Notes: generated from the sequence alone by a model not told the origin. A DNA stretch of 8,345 bases from Rubrobacteraceae bacterium (GCA_013698525.1 JACCSM010000002.1:1-8345); one strand, 5' to 3'. Positions 1 through 6,189 are shown, numbered from the stretch's first letter. Numbers and translations are program-made.

Positions 1-19
1 GGTAGTACGGTGAGATTAT
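1..19 (+). repeat. Left terminal inverted repeat of the IS1-family element
   Basis: The sequence ggtagtacggtgagattat matches the inverted right end (1174-1192) at 15 of 19 positions, including the outermost seven. It marks the outer edge of the element. Confidence 0.8.
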
Positions 20-58
20 CTCAGACCCTACGGGAAAGGGGCCTGCTGTTGGCGCAAA

Positions 59-1177
59 GTGCGCCTCATGGAAAAACAAAAGCACAGACCCCAAATAGAA
101 ACTCTAGCCTGTCCCTACAAAGATTGCCACCTCTACGCCAAAAGAGGACGAGGAAATCTCAGCGTGCGTAAGGTCTACGGCAAGGACCGCATACGCTACC
201 TGAGGTGCCGATCCTGCGCTCGGGAGTTCTCCGAGCGCAGGAACACGGCGCTCTTCAACTCCAAGATCGAGGAGAAGAAGGCTATCTCGGTGGCCGAGCA
301 TCTCTCGGAAGGGGTTTCGACGAAGGGGACCTCTCGTTTGGTCGGGGTGAGCGCGGAGGCCGTAAGAAGGCTGAGGAGGAACCTCGGGGATCACTCAAGG
401 GAGTTCCACGACCAACGAGTGAGAGAGGTCGCAACCGCCTCGGTACAGATGGACGAGCGTTGGGGGTATGCGGGCACGAAGAAGGAGCCTTTGTGGGAAG
501 CTACCGCCATCGATCCCGAAAGTCGCCTTCTGATCGGCTTCGTTGTGGGTAAAAGGAACGAGGCGCTCCTCAAGGAGCTTATGATCTCGACTAAAAAGAG
601 GCTCAAGGAGCCGAGGGATCTGGTGCTGATGAGCGACGGAGAGAAAAGCTACGAAACTCTCTTCCCGACGGTCTTCGGGGAGCCTTACCGTCCGGCGCGC
701 AAGGGAGTGAGAGGACGCTTCCCGAAGGTGAGGCATCGTATCAACAGAAGCCTCGCTCACCTGCAGTTGATCAAACGCCGTCAGGGCGGGAGAGTGGTGG
801 AGGTGAGATCGAGAGTGGCTCATGGTAGCCAGAAGCGGGTGAACAAAGAGCTAGGGCAGTTGGGATACGAGAAGCCCAACCTTTCGGCCATCGAGCGCCA
901 GAACGCCACCTCCAGGATGATGAACGCTTACCTGGTTAGGAGGAGCCTAGCCTTCTCTCGCACCGAGGAGAGCAGGGAGGCCCTGGGATGGTGGAGTGCG
1001 ATCGTCTACAACTTCTGTCGCACACAACGAGGGTTGAGGGTGCCATCGAATAGTTCGGAAGGGCGTAGATGCTACGAGCAACGAACTCCGGCCATGGCGG
1101 CGGGGTTGACCGACTACATTTGGACGGTTGCCAATGTGCTTCGTAGTCCGGTTTATCCTGCGAGGGGTCCGGGATGA
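59..1177 (+). CDS. IS1-family DDE transposase
   Basis: This 372-aa transposase would catalyse cut-and-paste or copy-out transposition of the surrounding element. The N-terminus carries a four-cysteine zinc finger (C18, C23, C50, C53), followed by a helix-turn-helix region at about residues 73-110. The catalytic triad is visible: D132 in QMDERWGY, D193 in LMSDGEKSY, and E279 in AIERQNATSRM, followed by RRSLAFS. The last motif matches the IS1 pattern in which the catalytic E is followed by an arginine-rich segment and a CFS-like motif. The frame is uninterrupted, so the enzyme looks intact. The start is uncertain: GTG at 59 gives the longest form and ATG at 68 lies three codons inside, and neither has a convincing SD. 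The stop lies just inside the right inverted repeat. Confidence 0.85.
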   Translation: MRLMEKQKHRPQIETLACPYKDCHLYAKRGRGNLSVRKVYGKDRIRYLRCRSCAREFSERRNTALFNSKIEEKKAISVAEHLSEGVSTKGTSRLVGVSAEAVRRLRRNLGDHSREFHDQRVREVATASVQMDERWGYAGTKKEPLWEATAIDPESRLLIGFVVGKRNEALLKELMISTKKRLKEPRDLVLMSDGEKSYETLFPTVFGEPYRPARKGVRGRFPKVRHRINRSLAHLQLIKRRQGGRVVEVRSRVAHGSQKRVNKELGQLGYEKPNLSAIERQNATSRMMNAYLVRRSLAFSRTEESREALGWWSAIVYNFCRTQRGLRVPSNSSEGRRCYEQRTPAMAAGLTDYIWTVANVLRSPVYPARGPG

Positions 1178-1192
1178 TCACACACTACTACC
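1174..1192 (-). repeat. Right terminal inverted repeat of the IS1-family element
   Basis: This is the inverted partner of the left end at 1-19. It begins immediately before the transposase stop codon and sets the right boundary of the element at 1192. Confidence 0.8.
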
Positions 1193-1363
1193 GTTCCCGC
1201 AGGGGCCACGAATGAGAAACTCTTCAAGGCTGCAGCACCGGTTAAATCCGGAGAATCCGTGCTCCCTACTCCCAAAGCGGAAACAAGGGAGTGGAAGGAC
1301 ATAGAGGATCAAATTATAAAGGCTGAAGAAAGCAATTCTAAGGAAGAGATACGAATTCGCTAG
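1193..1363 (+). pseudogene. C-terminal fragment of an unrecognised gene cut by the IS1 element
   Basis: A frame is open from the exact IS junction to a TAG at 1361-1363, giving 56 codons with no start of their own. The product starts VPAGATNEKLFKAAAP and ends in a charged tail rich in Glu, Lys and Ser (KAEESNSKEEIRIR). It is markedly more A+T rich than the flanking genes, which suggests a different origin. The most economical reading is that the 5' part lay to the left of the IS, outside this window. I do not recognise the family. The next 56 bases, to the second IS at 1420, hold nothing I can name. Confidence 0.4.
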
Positions 1364-1419
1364 AGGACGTTTTGGATGAAGCTGACGATTTCCTCTTGAA
1401 TCATGGCGATGGTTTTTTT

Positions 1420-1442
1420 CTAGGACGGCAAAGCCTGCTTGA
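1420..1442 (+). repeat. Left terminal inverted repeat of the second IS
   Basis: It begins ctaggacggcaaagcc and matches the inverted right end at 22 of 23 positions. The outermost bases on both sides form a cctag motif. The transposase stop codon is read from 1422-1420 on the minus strand, so the repeat also encodes the last residues of the enzyme. Confidence 0.85.
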
Positions 1443-2040
1443 ATAGCTGCTCTTCGAGCCTACCGAGGTAGGCGTCCGGGTCTCGCCTGAAGCGTAGCTG
1501 CGCGCGGCGGCCTTCTCGCCTCTTTTCGAGCGAAGCGCGCAAAGTCCGCCATCTTTGGAGGTTCGCCGGGCGTATGTCTTGGGCAGCGAAACCTTCCGGT
1601 GGCGTCACCACGGCGGCTACTACGCGCACGCTGCCTCTGACCACCATCGCGGGCGATGCTCCTTTTCTGCCGCTGGCGCGCCGCTCGCCATGGCGTACGG
1701 AGCCGAAGTGGTGCTCGAGGTCGTTGTTGGTGCGCGGCAGGTCCGGGAAGCGGTAGCAGCGGAACAGTCCCTTCCAGTAGCTCCTACTTACCTTGAGGAA
1801 CAACGACACCGCTCCCGAGAGGACGCCCGCTTCTTCTTTCCGGACGGACATCTCCGAGAGCAGGCTTCTGTAGTCCCGGCGTAATTCTTCGACGGAGCGA
1901 TCCCCTTCGTTGGCCAGGATGTGCGCTGCCCGGTGCACCCACGAGTAGCACAGGCGGATCGGTTGCCACAGTGCGGCCGTCTCTTTTAGCCCACGCCCAA
2001 GTAGCCGCCGCAGGCGCTCTAGCTCTCTGGGGATTCGCTC
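1420..2040 (-). CDS. Transposase second frame (C-terminal catalytic part)
   Basis: This frame encodes 206 residues downstream of the frame change at 2040. It lies in the -1 frame relative to the upstream transposase ORF. It contains the motif RTNNDLEHHFGSVRHGERR, whose Glu (about residue 436 of the joined product) is the best candidate for the third catalytic acid. The upstream ORF alone therefore lacks a complete DDE site. The frame has an internal GTG at 1938 but no SD that would make it an independent gene. Homology-like features, such as the aromatic-rich segment before the GTG, begin well upstream of it. The most coherent product is a fusion of about 533 aa made by -1 frameshifting. The alternative is that a single-base indel has split an inactive gene. 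Confidence 0.7.
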   Translation of the reverse strand, partial: ERIPRELERLRRLLGRGLKETAALWQPIRLCYSWVHRAAHILANEGDRSVEELRRDYRSLLSEMSVRKEEAGVLSGAVSLFLKVSRSYWKGLFRCYRFPDLPRTNNDLEHHFGSVRHGERRASGRKGASPAMVVRGSVRVVAAVVTPPEGFAAQDIRPANLQRWRTLRASLEKRREGRRAQLRFRRDPDAYLGRLEEQLFKQALPS

Positions 2041-3020
2041 CCCTTTTTACCGACCCTCTCCACGGAGTCGTGGATGGCTGAGAGGCGCTCGTGGAGCTTG
2101 AGCCCAGAAGCTGCGAGCGGGGGGCGTCCGTCGTCGGTGATCGCGCTGCGCACCGCCAGGCAGTACCCGCGCATGGCCTCGGCCTCGGGATCGTTGCGTC
2201 CTTCGAGTTCCCGCTCTATGGGCCTCACCCCACGCACCCGCTTCTTTAGCTCCTTCTTGGCATGGCGGTCGGCTTCGTAGATGTCCTTGGCCGCTTCCCT
2301 GAGGTAGTGGAACTGGCAAAGCTGGTGGGGAACTCCGGGCAGCGTGCGCGCCACGGCCTTGCGGATGGCGTGCTGCCCGTCTGAGATGACACCCTCGACG
2401 GCCACCGGCAGGGCGTCCGCTACCTCCTCTAACAAGGGCGCCAAGTCCTCGCTGGTTCCCCCCAGGAGGCTTCGAGCCAGTAGCACCTCTCCCGAGAGGC
2501 ACTCGCGCACCACCCACAAAACCTCGTGGCCTACGTCGGGCTGCAACCCGTCTATGGCCACAACCGCCCGTCCTTGCTCCTCGAGCCTCTTTCGCAGCCC
2601 GGCGTTCCCCGAAAGCCTGAGCGCCACCAACTCCTCGTAGCGATCGAGTAGGTTGGTCACGCTACGCTCGGAGATTCCCACGCCTCTGCCCGAGAGCTCG
2701 CGGTGGATCTCGGGCACGCTGCGATGCTCGGCGTGGCGCAGGGCACCCACCAAGGCTATGACGTCCAGCCCGAACTCACCCTGGGGCAGCGCGAAAGCGC
2801 CCTCCTGCTCGGGCCGGCGAGATCGTTGGTAGAGTGCGCACTCCGGGTTCACGCACCGACGGATCACCAATCTCAAGCGCACCAGCCCCGAGAGCGTGGC
2901 GACGGTGCGGGCGTTGTGGTAGGCAACCCACAGCTTCCCCTCGCAGATCGGGCAGTGGTTGTCCATGGGTTCGAGCCTGAGCTCGGAGGTGGCTTCGGGA
3001 CGGGGCTGATTCCTTGCCAT
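2019..3020 (-). CDS. Transposase first frame (N-terminal zinc finger, first two catalytic Asp)
   Basis: The 333-aa product begins MARNQPRPEA at an ATG preceded by gagagaag, a modest SD about 6 bases upstream. An N-terminal zinc finger uses C23 and C26 (CPIC) with C56 and C61. A helix-turn-helix-like segment lies at about residues 100-130. D157 (VVAIDGLQPD) and D214 (VISDGQHAIR) are the likely first two catalytic acids, and CQFHYLREA at 235-243 follows. Read without frameshifting, it ends at residue 333 after VGKKGSESPES, before any catalytic Glu. As it stands it is a truncated enzyme that may act as an inhibitor, as in IS families with frameshift-made transposases. That regulatory role is an inference from other families. 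Confidence 0.75.
   Translation of the reverse strand: MARNQPRPEATSELRLEPMDNHCPICEGKLWVAYHNARTVATLSGLVRLRLVIRRCVNPECALYQRSRRPEQEGAFALPQGEFGLDVIALVGALRHAEHRSVPEIHRELSGRGVGISERSVTNLLDRYEELVALRLSGNAGLRKRLEEQGRAVVAIDGLQPDVGHEVLWVVRECLSGEVLLARSLLGGTSEDLAPLLEEVADALPVAVEGVISDGQHAIRKAVARTLPGVPHQLCQFHYLREAAKDIYEADRHAKKELKKRVRGVRPIERELEGRNDPEAEAMRGYCLAVRSAITDDGRPPLAASGLKLHERLSAIHDSVERVGKKGSESPES
2040..2046 (-). promoter_or_regulatory. Candidate -1 ribosomal frameshift site, A AAG GGG
   Basis: On the minus strand the zero-frame codons are aaa aag ggg agc. The heptamer A AAG GGG is a canonical X XXY YYZ slippery sequence, because both tRNAs can re-pair after slipping one base back (AAG to AAA, GGG to GGG). 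The slip moves ribosomes exactly into the downstream transposase frame, which is open from here to 1420. A purine-rich gagaggg lies 7 bases upstream of the heptamer and could act as a weak SD-like stimulator. Downstream I see only a 4-bp stem (cgcc-tgc-ggcg), so a strong stimulatory structure is not obvious. Confidence 0.6.
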
Positions 3021-3080
3021 GAGGGCTTCTCTCGTCGTAGGGGACGCTTGCTCCGATCCTAAAGAAGGCCGCGCTCCCCG

Positions 3081-3103
3081 TCAAGCAGGCTTTGCCATCC
3101 TAG
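3081..3103 (-). repeat. Right terminal inverted repeat of the second IS
   Basis: This is the inverted partner of 1420-1442, with one mismatch. Its last three bases (tag at 3101-3103) form an in-frame stop directly before the open Ig-repeat frame, so translation cannot enter that frame from the element. Confidence 0.85.
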
Positions 3104-4789
3104 GATATTTATGACCAGCCCTCAGCTAGCTGCTCTACTGATCGTGTCTACAACGGTCCCGACGGCACCAACCTTACCGTCGACGGCGCCTGCACCGACA
3201 AGGCAGGCAACATCAGCGAGGCGGGTGTTTCCAGCTCCTTCGACTACGACGGCACGGCGCCTAACAACGTAGCGGGTGCTCTGAACCGGTCCGCCGACCA
3301 CAACGGCTGGTACACCCAGGCAGTCGGCTACCAGTTCACTGGCAACGACGCCACGAGCGGCATAGATAGCTGCACCAGCGGCACCTACAGCGGCCCCGAC
3401 GGCTCCGGTCTGACGGTAAACGGCAGCTGCACCGACAACGCTGGCAATAACACCAATGGCACCTCCAGTGCCTTCAAGTACGACGCCACCGCCCCGACGA
3501 ACGTCTCGGGTGATCCGGCTCGCGCTGCTGACCACAACGGCTGGTACACAAGCTCAGTTAATATCGCCTTCAGTGGCGATGACGCAACGAGTGGCATAGA
3601 TAGCTGCTCGACGGTCCCCTACGACGGTCCCGACGGCAACAACATCACGGTAAACGGCAGCTGCACCGACAACGCTGGCAACAGCACCAATGGCACCTCC
3701 AGTGCCTTCAAGTACGATGCTACAGCGCCGAGCGCGACGGCTAGCCCCGATCGCCCTGCTGACCAAAACGGCTGGTACAACCACGCCGTCACCGTCAGCT
3801 TCGATGGCCAAGACGCTACGAGTGGTATAGATAGCTGCTCTGATGATAGTGTCTACGACGGTCCCGACAGCGGCACTGCCTCTGTTAGCGGCACCTGCAC
3901 CGACAACGCAGGCAACCAGAGCGCCAGTGACACCTTCAACTTCAAGTACGACGACACCGCGCCGGCCATCACGAGCTTGGGAGCGACTACTTCTCCTAAT
4001 GCCGCCGGCTGGTACAAGAACGCTGTCGACAACGAGTTCAAGGCTGCGGACGGGGTGTCCGGCTTCTCAGGCCACTCCGATCCCTACAACTTCACGAAGT
4101 CGAGCGGCACTCAGGAAGGCAACGCGGTGACCATCGCCTCCGGGCAGGTCACAGACGAGGCGGGCAACAACGCCGCCAGCATCAACAGCGCGGCCTTCAA
4201 GATCGACCTGAGTGACCCGACCAACGTCCAGTTCGTCGGCGGCCCCGCCGCCAGCGGCTCGTACGACTTCGGCGACACTCCGGCTAAGCCGACCTGCACG
4301 GCTGACGATGCCGTCTCTGGCGTCGCTTCCTGCGAGGTCACCGGCTACAGCACCGACGTGGGCTCCCACACGATGACCGCTACGGCCACCGACAACGCTG
4401 GCCGGACGGCAACGGCGACGCGCTCCTACACGGTGAAGGCCTGGACCTTCAAGGGCTTCTACCAGCCGGTGGATATGAACGGCGTCTACAACACCGTCAA
4501 GGGTGGCTCCACCGTGCCGCTGAAGTTCGAGCTCTTCAAGGGCACCACCGAACTGACAGATACGGCCAACATCAAGTCGCTGCAGGCTACAAAGGTCACC
4601 TGCACGAGCGGCGCGCCAATCGACGACATCGAGACAGTGGCGACGGGCGGCACGAGCCTCCGTTACGACAGCACCGGCGGTCAGTTCATCTACAACTGGA
4701 AGACCCCTACGGGCGCTGGCACCTGCTACAAGGTGACGGTAACCGCCCAGGACAACTCCACGATAACCGCTTACTTCAAGATGAAGTAA
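3104..4789 (+). pseudogene. 5'-truncated Ig-like repeat surface protein with a C-terminal PxKF domain
   Basis: The frame is open for 561 codons from the IS edge but has no ATG or GTG at its head, so the N-terminus (signal peptide and earlier repeats) is missing. It encodes tandem extracellular Ig-like (HYR/bacterial Ig-type) repeats of 77-79 residues. Each is anchored by NGWY, then DATSGIDSC, GPDG, CTDNAGN and an aromatic-K/D-YD-TAP linker. Repeats begin at 3296, 3530, 3761 and 3998, with a partial one before and a more divergent module (about 4220-4430) after. Two Cys per repeat suggest a disulfide in each, as in secreted proteins. The last ~115 residues contain WTFKGFYQPV and STVPLKFELF, typical of the PxKF domain found at the end of actinobacterial exported proteins. 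There is no LPxTG motif or C-terminal membrane helix; the protein ends AYFKMK. A TTG at 3974 could in principle start a 270-aa form, but it lacks an SD. Confidence 0.8.
3296..3997 (+). repeat. Three tandem Ig-like repeat units, 231-237 bp each
   Basis: Units start at 3296, 3530 and 3761, and the next related unit starts at 3998. Spacings are 234, 231 and 237 bp. The first two units are almost identical in DNA over their second half (3413-3489 versus 3647-3720), including silent positions, whereas their first halves differ more. That pattern suggests recent duplication or gene conversion inside the array. Confidence 0.8.
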
Positions 4790-4792
4790 CCT

Positions 4793-4800
4793 AAGGAGGT
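4793..4800 (+). promoter_or_regulatory. Strong SD sequence with no start codon after it
   Basis: The octamer aaggaggt, a near-perfect match to the anti-SD, lies three bases after the TAA of the repeat gene. No ATG, GTG or TTG follows within normal spacing; the next bases are aaagcacaccac, then the terminator stem. It may be the remnant of a lost downstream gene or a chance match. Confidence 0.4.
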
Positions 4801-4818
4801 AAAGCACACCACAAACAC

Positions 4819-4852
4819 GAGGGGGTCGGGGCATAACAGCCCCGGCCCCCTC
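4819..4852 (+). terminator. Strong GC-rich hairpin terminator after the Ig-repeat gene
   Basis: A 14-bp stem pairs gagggggtcggggc (4819-4832) with gccccggccccctc (4839-4852), with one G-U wobble and the 6-base loop ataaca. Only a short, weakly T-containing tract follows (tgcgttca), so it is a U-poor terminator of the kind common in high-GC actinobacteria. It separates the truncated repeat gene from the gene at 4904. Confidence 0.75.
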
Positions 4853-4903
4853 TGCGTTCAGGGCACAGACCCAGAAGTCCTCTCAGCCAAGGAGCTAAAC
4901 GAA

Positions 4904-5320
4904 GTGCAACACCACCAACCAGCCACCATAGCTATCCTCGGCGCAGACACGGTGGTAGGGCGCGCCCTCTGTGCGCTCCTCGAGGGCTCCGGTTACCAGA
5001 CCAGGCCACTCGATTCCTACCCCACAGGGGTCGTAGACGAACTGCTCGAGGATGCAAACCTGTTGCTCCTCACCCCCAGGCTGGATGAGGGTGTACGCAA
5101 AGCCTTCCTCGGCGCTATGGGCAAGAGCACACCGCAAAAGGGAGAGATGCCAGTGATCGCGCTCTCCACGATCGTAGAAGAGGGCCTGCCAGAGAAGGAG
5201 GGAGTCATTAGCGTGCCGTGGCCGTGTGAGACAAAGGTCCTCGTGGACCGGATCGAAGCCGCTCTTCTTGATGTGCCGGCGGCATCTGCTGGATCTACTA
5301 CCCAAGCCAGGCCAGGATGA
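4904..5320 (+). CDS. Receiver/Rossmann-like small protein of unknown function
   Basis: The 138-aa protein starts at GTG 4904, nine bases after aaggag (4889-4894). The first residues after QHHQPA form a beta strand and glycine loop, IAILGADTVVGRALCALLE, followed by a second strand and acidic patch (LLEDANLLLLTPRL) and then MPVIALS. This alternating alpha/beta pattern resembles response-regulator receiver or NAD-binding folds. However, there is no classical phosphorylatable Asp with a following Thr/Lys set that I can assign. The last ~20 residues (PAASAGSTTQARPG) look disordered. It sits 19 bases upstream of the 77-aa gene and probably forms an operon with it. A sensory or adaptor role is possible but unproven. 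Confidence 0.75.
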   Translation: MQHHQPATIAILGADTVVGRALCALLEGSGYQTRPLDSYPTGVVDELLEDANLLLLTPRLDEGVRKAFLGAMGKSTPQKGEMPVIALSTIVEEGLPEKEGVISVPWPCETKVLVDRIEAALLDVPAASAGSTTQARPG

Positions 5321-5339
5321 GAGCGCCTTGGGAGGCGTC

Positions 5340-5573
5340 ATGCGCCTGTTCGTAGCGCTGGAAAAGCCGATGCGGTTGGTCGGAGGGACGGGATCGTCCA
5401 AGGAAGTGCGCCTGCCGCCCGGCTACAGCCTGGACCTCTCAGACCCCGACGTGTTGGTCTTGCTCTGCCCCCACGGGACGGCGGTAGCCCGCTTCAGCGC
5501 CCGGGGTGCTGCGGCGGAGGCCATAGAACAGGAGGCTAGGATGCACTACAGGGAGCGAAACCGGTCCGCCTGA
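5340..5573 (+). CDS. 77-aa protein of unknown function, partner of the receiver-like gene
   Basis: The frame stays open upstream to 5226, overlapping the previous gene. I chose ATG 5340 because ggagg lies directly before it (5331-5335) and because it begins just after the upstream stop. An ATG at 5271 would add 23 residues and overlap the neighbour. The product begins MRLFVALEKPMRLVGG. It contains VRLPPGYSLDLSDPDVLVL and a C-terminal basic/acidic helix (AAAEAIEQEARMHYRER). The middle looks like a small beta-rich fold. No catalytic motif or membrane segment is visible. Its tight spacing suggests co-transcription and joint function with the 4904 gene. Confidence 0.65.
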   Translation: MRLFVALEKPMRLVGGTGSSKEVRLPPGYSLDLSDPDVLVLLCPHGTAVARFSARGAAAEAIEQEARMHYRERNRSA

Positions 5574-5587
5574 TGTAAGAGGGTTAC

Positions 5588-5608
5588 ACAGGCCCTCGTA
5601 CGGCCTGT
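5588..5608. terminator. Possible bidirectional terminator hairpin between convergent genes
   Basis: A 7-bp stem pairs acaggcc (5588-5594) with ggcctgt (5602-5608) around a 7-base loop. It lies in the 96-bp gap between the plus-strand gene ending at 5573 and the minus-strand gene ending at 5670, where a shared terminator would be expected. The following T run is short, so the call is tentative. Confidence 0.4.
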
Positions 5609-5669
5609 TTGAGCCCTTCTCTCTTCCTCGGAGTGCTCCCTACCCCACACCGCGATTGGTTGGACCGGG

Positions 5670-5873
5670 CTAAAAGCGTATCCGGCCCGTACCGCCGCAC
5701 TTGCGACAGCGAAAGGCATCGAAAATCTCTTCGCCATCGTGGTCAAGGGAGCCTAAGAACACCCACGCCGAAAGGCAGTAGAAGCAGTCGCGCTCCCAGT
5801 CGTGGGCATCGTCTTGGCGTCGGGATGCGGCGTAGTCGAATGGGTCGCCAGCCCTTACACTGGTGTCGTCCAC
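5670..5873 (-). CDS. Small zinc-ribbon protein, 67 aa
   Basis: I start it at GTG 5873, which is preceded by ggaggg (5884-5879) at 5-base spacing. Longer forms starting further upstream add a proline-rich segment with no protein-like character. The protein has an acidic N-terminal half (DDTSVRAGDPFDYAASRRQDD). This is followed by WERDCFYCLSAWVFLGSLD and, after an acidic stretch, FRCRKCGGTGRIRF. The pairs CFYC and CRKC are spaced like a two-knuckle zinc ribbon, as in small nucleic-acid-binding or adaptor proteins. I cannot name a family. It is convergent with the gene ending at 5573 and divergent from the small-gene cascade starting at 5986. The 112-bp gap between the two starts probably holds promoters for both directions, though no clear -35/-10 pair is visible. 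Confidence 0.7.
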   Translation of the reverse strand: MDDTSVRAGDPFDYAASRRQDDAHDWERDCFYCLSAWVFLGSLDHDGEEIFDAFRCRKCGGTGRIRF

Positions 5874-5985
5874 AAGGTCCCTCCAGGCTGATAGTGCGGG
5901 CGGCTGTAAAACCAGATGCAGACAAGCCACAGAGGACCGCGATGGTAGAGGTGGCGCGGGCGGACTGGCCACAATGGAGGGCACC

Positions 5986-6189
5986 ATGAACGAAGGAGAA
6001 CGCGACCGGTTGAGGCGTGCGGTAGAGCGGCTGATGATCGGACAGCGGGAGGCTCTTGGGGTAATAGATCGGGAGGTCGAGGATCAGGAGTCCTCTGCGC
6101 AGGAGACATTGGCAGAGGTGCAGGACATATTGTCAGGCGCTTACGAGGATGCGCGGACAATCTTAGGTGGAGAGGAAGGGGGAGCATGA
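5986..6189 (+). CDS. First gene of the tiny-gene cascade, 67-aa acidic helical protein
   Basis: The start is ATG 5986 with ggaggg at 5976-5981. An in-frame ATG at 5974 lies upstream but would place the SD inside the gene. The protein begins MNEGERDRLRRAVERLMIG and continues as amphipathic, acidic helix (EVEDQESSAQETLAEVQDIL), ending GEEGGA. It is probably all-helical, perhaps a short coiled coil. Its TGA overlaps the next gene's ATG in an ATGA, so the two are likely translationally coupled. No family recognised. Confidence 0.65.
   Translation: MNEGERDRLRRAVERLMIGQREALGVIDREVEDQESSAQETLAEVQDILSGAYEDARTILGGEEGGA

Larger units (their letters stand above)
1..1192 (+). mobile_element. Complete IS1-family insertion sequence (ISMhu11-like by its size)
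   Basis: The element is bounded by imperfect inverted repeats at 1-19 and 1174-1192. Read inward, the ends are ggtagtacggtgagattat and ggtagtagtgtgtgatcat, which match at 15 of 19 positions. IS1-family elements usually begin GGT and carry one transposase with an N-terminal zinc finger, as here. About 1.19 kb is longer than classical IS1 (about 0.77 kb) but fits the longer single-ORF branch of the family. The left end is the first base of the window, so a target duplication cannot be tested. The right flank begins gttcccgca. The element interrupts or abuts the gene fragment at 1193-1363. Confidence 0.85.
1420..3103 (-). mobile_element. Second insertion sequence, 1684 bp, with a two-frame transposase
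   Basis: Near-perfect 23-bp inverted repeats lie at 1420-1442 and 3081-3103 (22 of 23 positions match, the exception being ggacgg versus ggatgg). The transposase fills almost the whole interior on the minus strand, and its last codons and stop lie inside the left repeat. No target duplication is evident: the outer flanks are ggttttttt on the left and gatatttatg on the right. I cannot assign the family with confidence. The protein has a zinc-finger N-terminus and a CQFHYL motif between the second D and the E, reminiscent of ISL3- or mutator-like DDE enzymes. The right end abuts the truncated Ig-repeat gene. Confidence 0.85.

Noticed and set aside
1360..1419. Minus-strand peptide MIQEEIVSFIQNVL next to the second IS, in frame with its transposase beyond the stop
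   Set aside because: It is only 14 codons, separated from the transposase by the stop in the inverted repeat. The frame agreement is probably chance.
3122..3811. Minus-strand frames of 137 and 85 codons with repeated VGAAAVYR-like peptides
   Set aside because: The repetition only mirrors the plus-strand Ig-like repeats, and the plus frame carries clear domain motifs.
3296..3997. Regularly spaced repeats considered as a CRISPR array
   Set aside because: The units are 231-237 bp, protein-coding throughout and multiples of three. They encode Ig-like domains.
3843..4130. Plus-strand 95-codon frame rich in Thr and Ala
   Set aside because: It is an out-of-frame shadow of the Ig-repeat frame with low-complexity composition.
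4067..4834. Long minus-strand open frame of 255 codons
   Set aside because: It is the antisense of the Ig-repeat/PxKF gene, with low-complexity Val/Gly/Arg-rich translation, no SD, and it overlaps the terminator. It arises from the high GC content.
5609..5989. Plus-strand 126-codon frame
   Set aside because: The translation is Arg/Ser/Pro-rich with no motif, and it lies antisense to the zinc-ribbon gene, which has a good SD and four paired cysteines.
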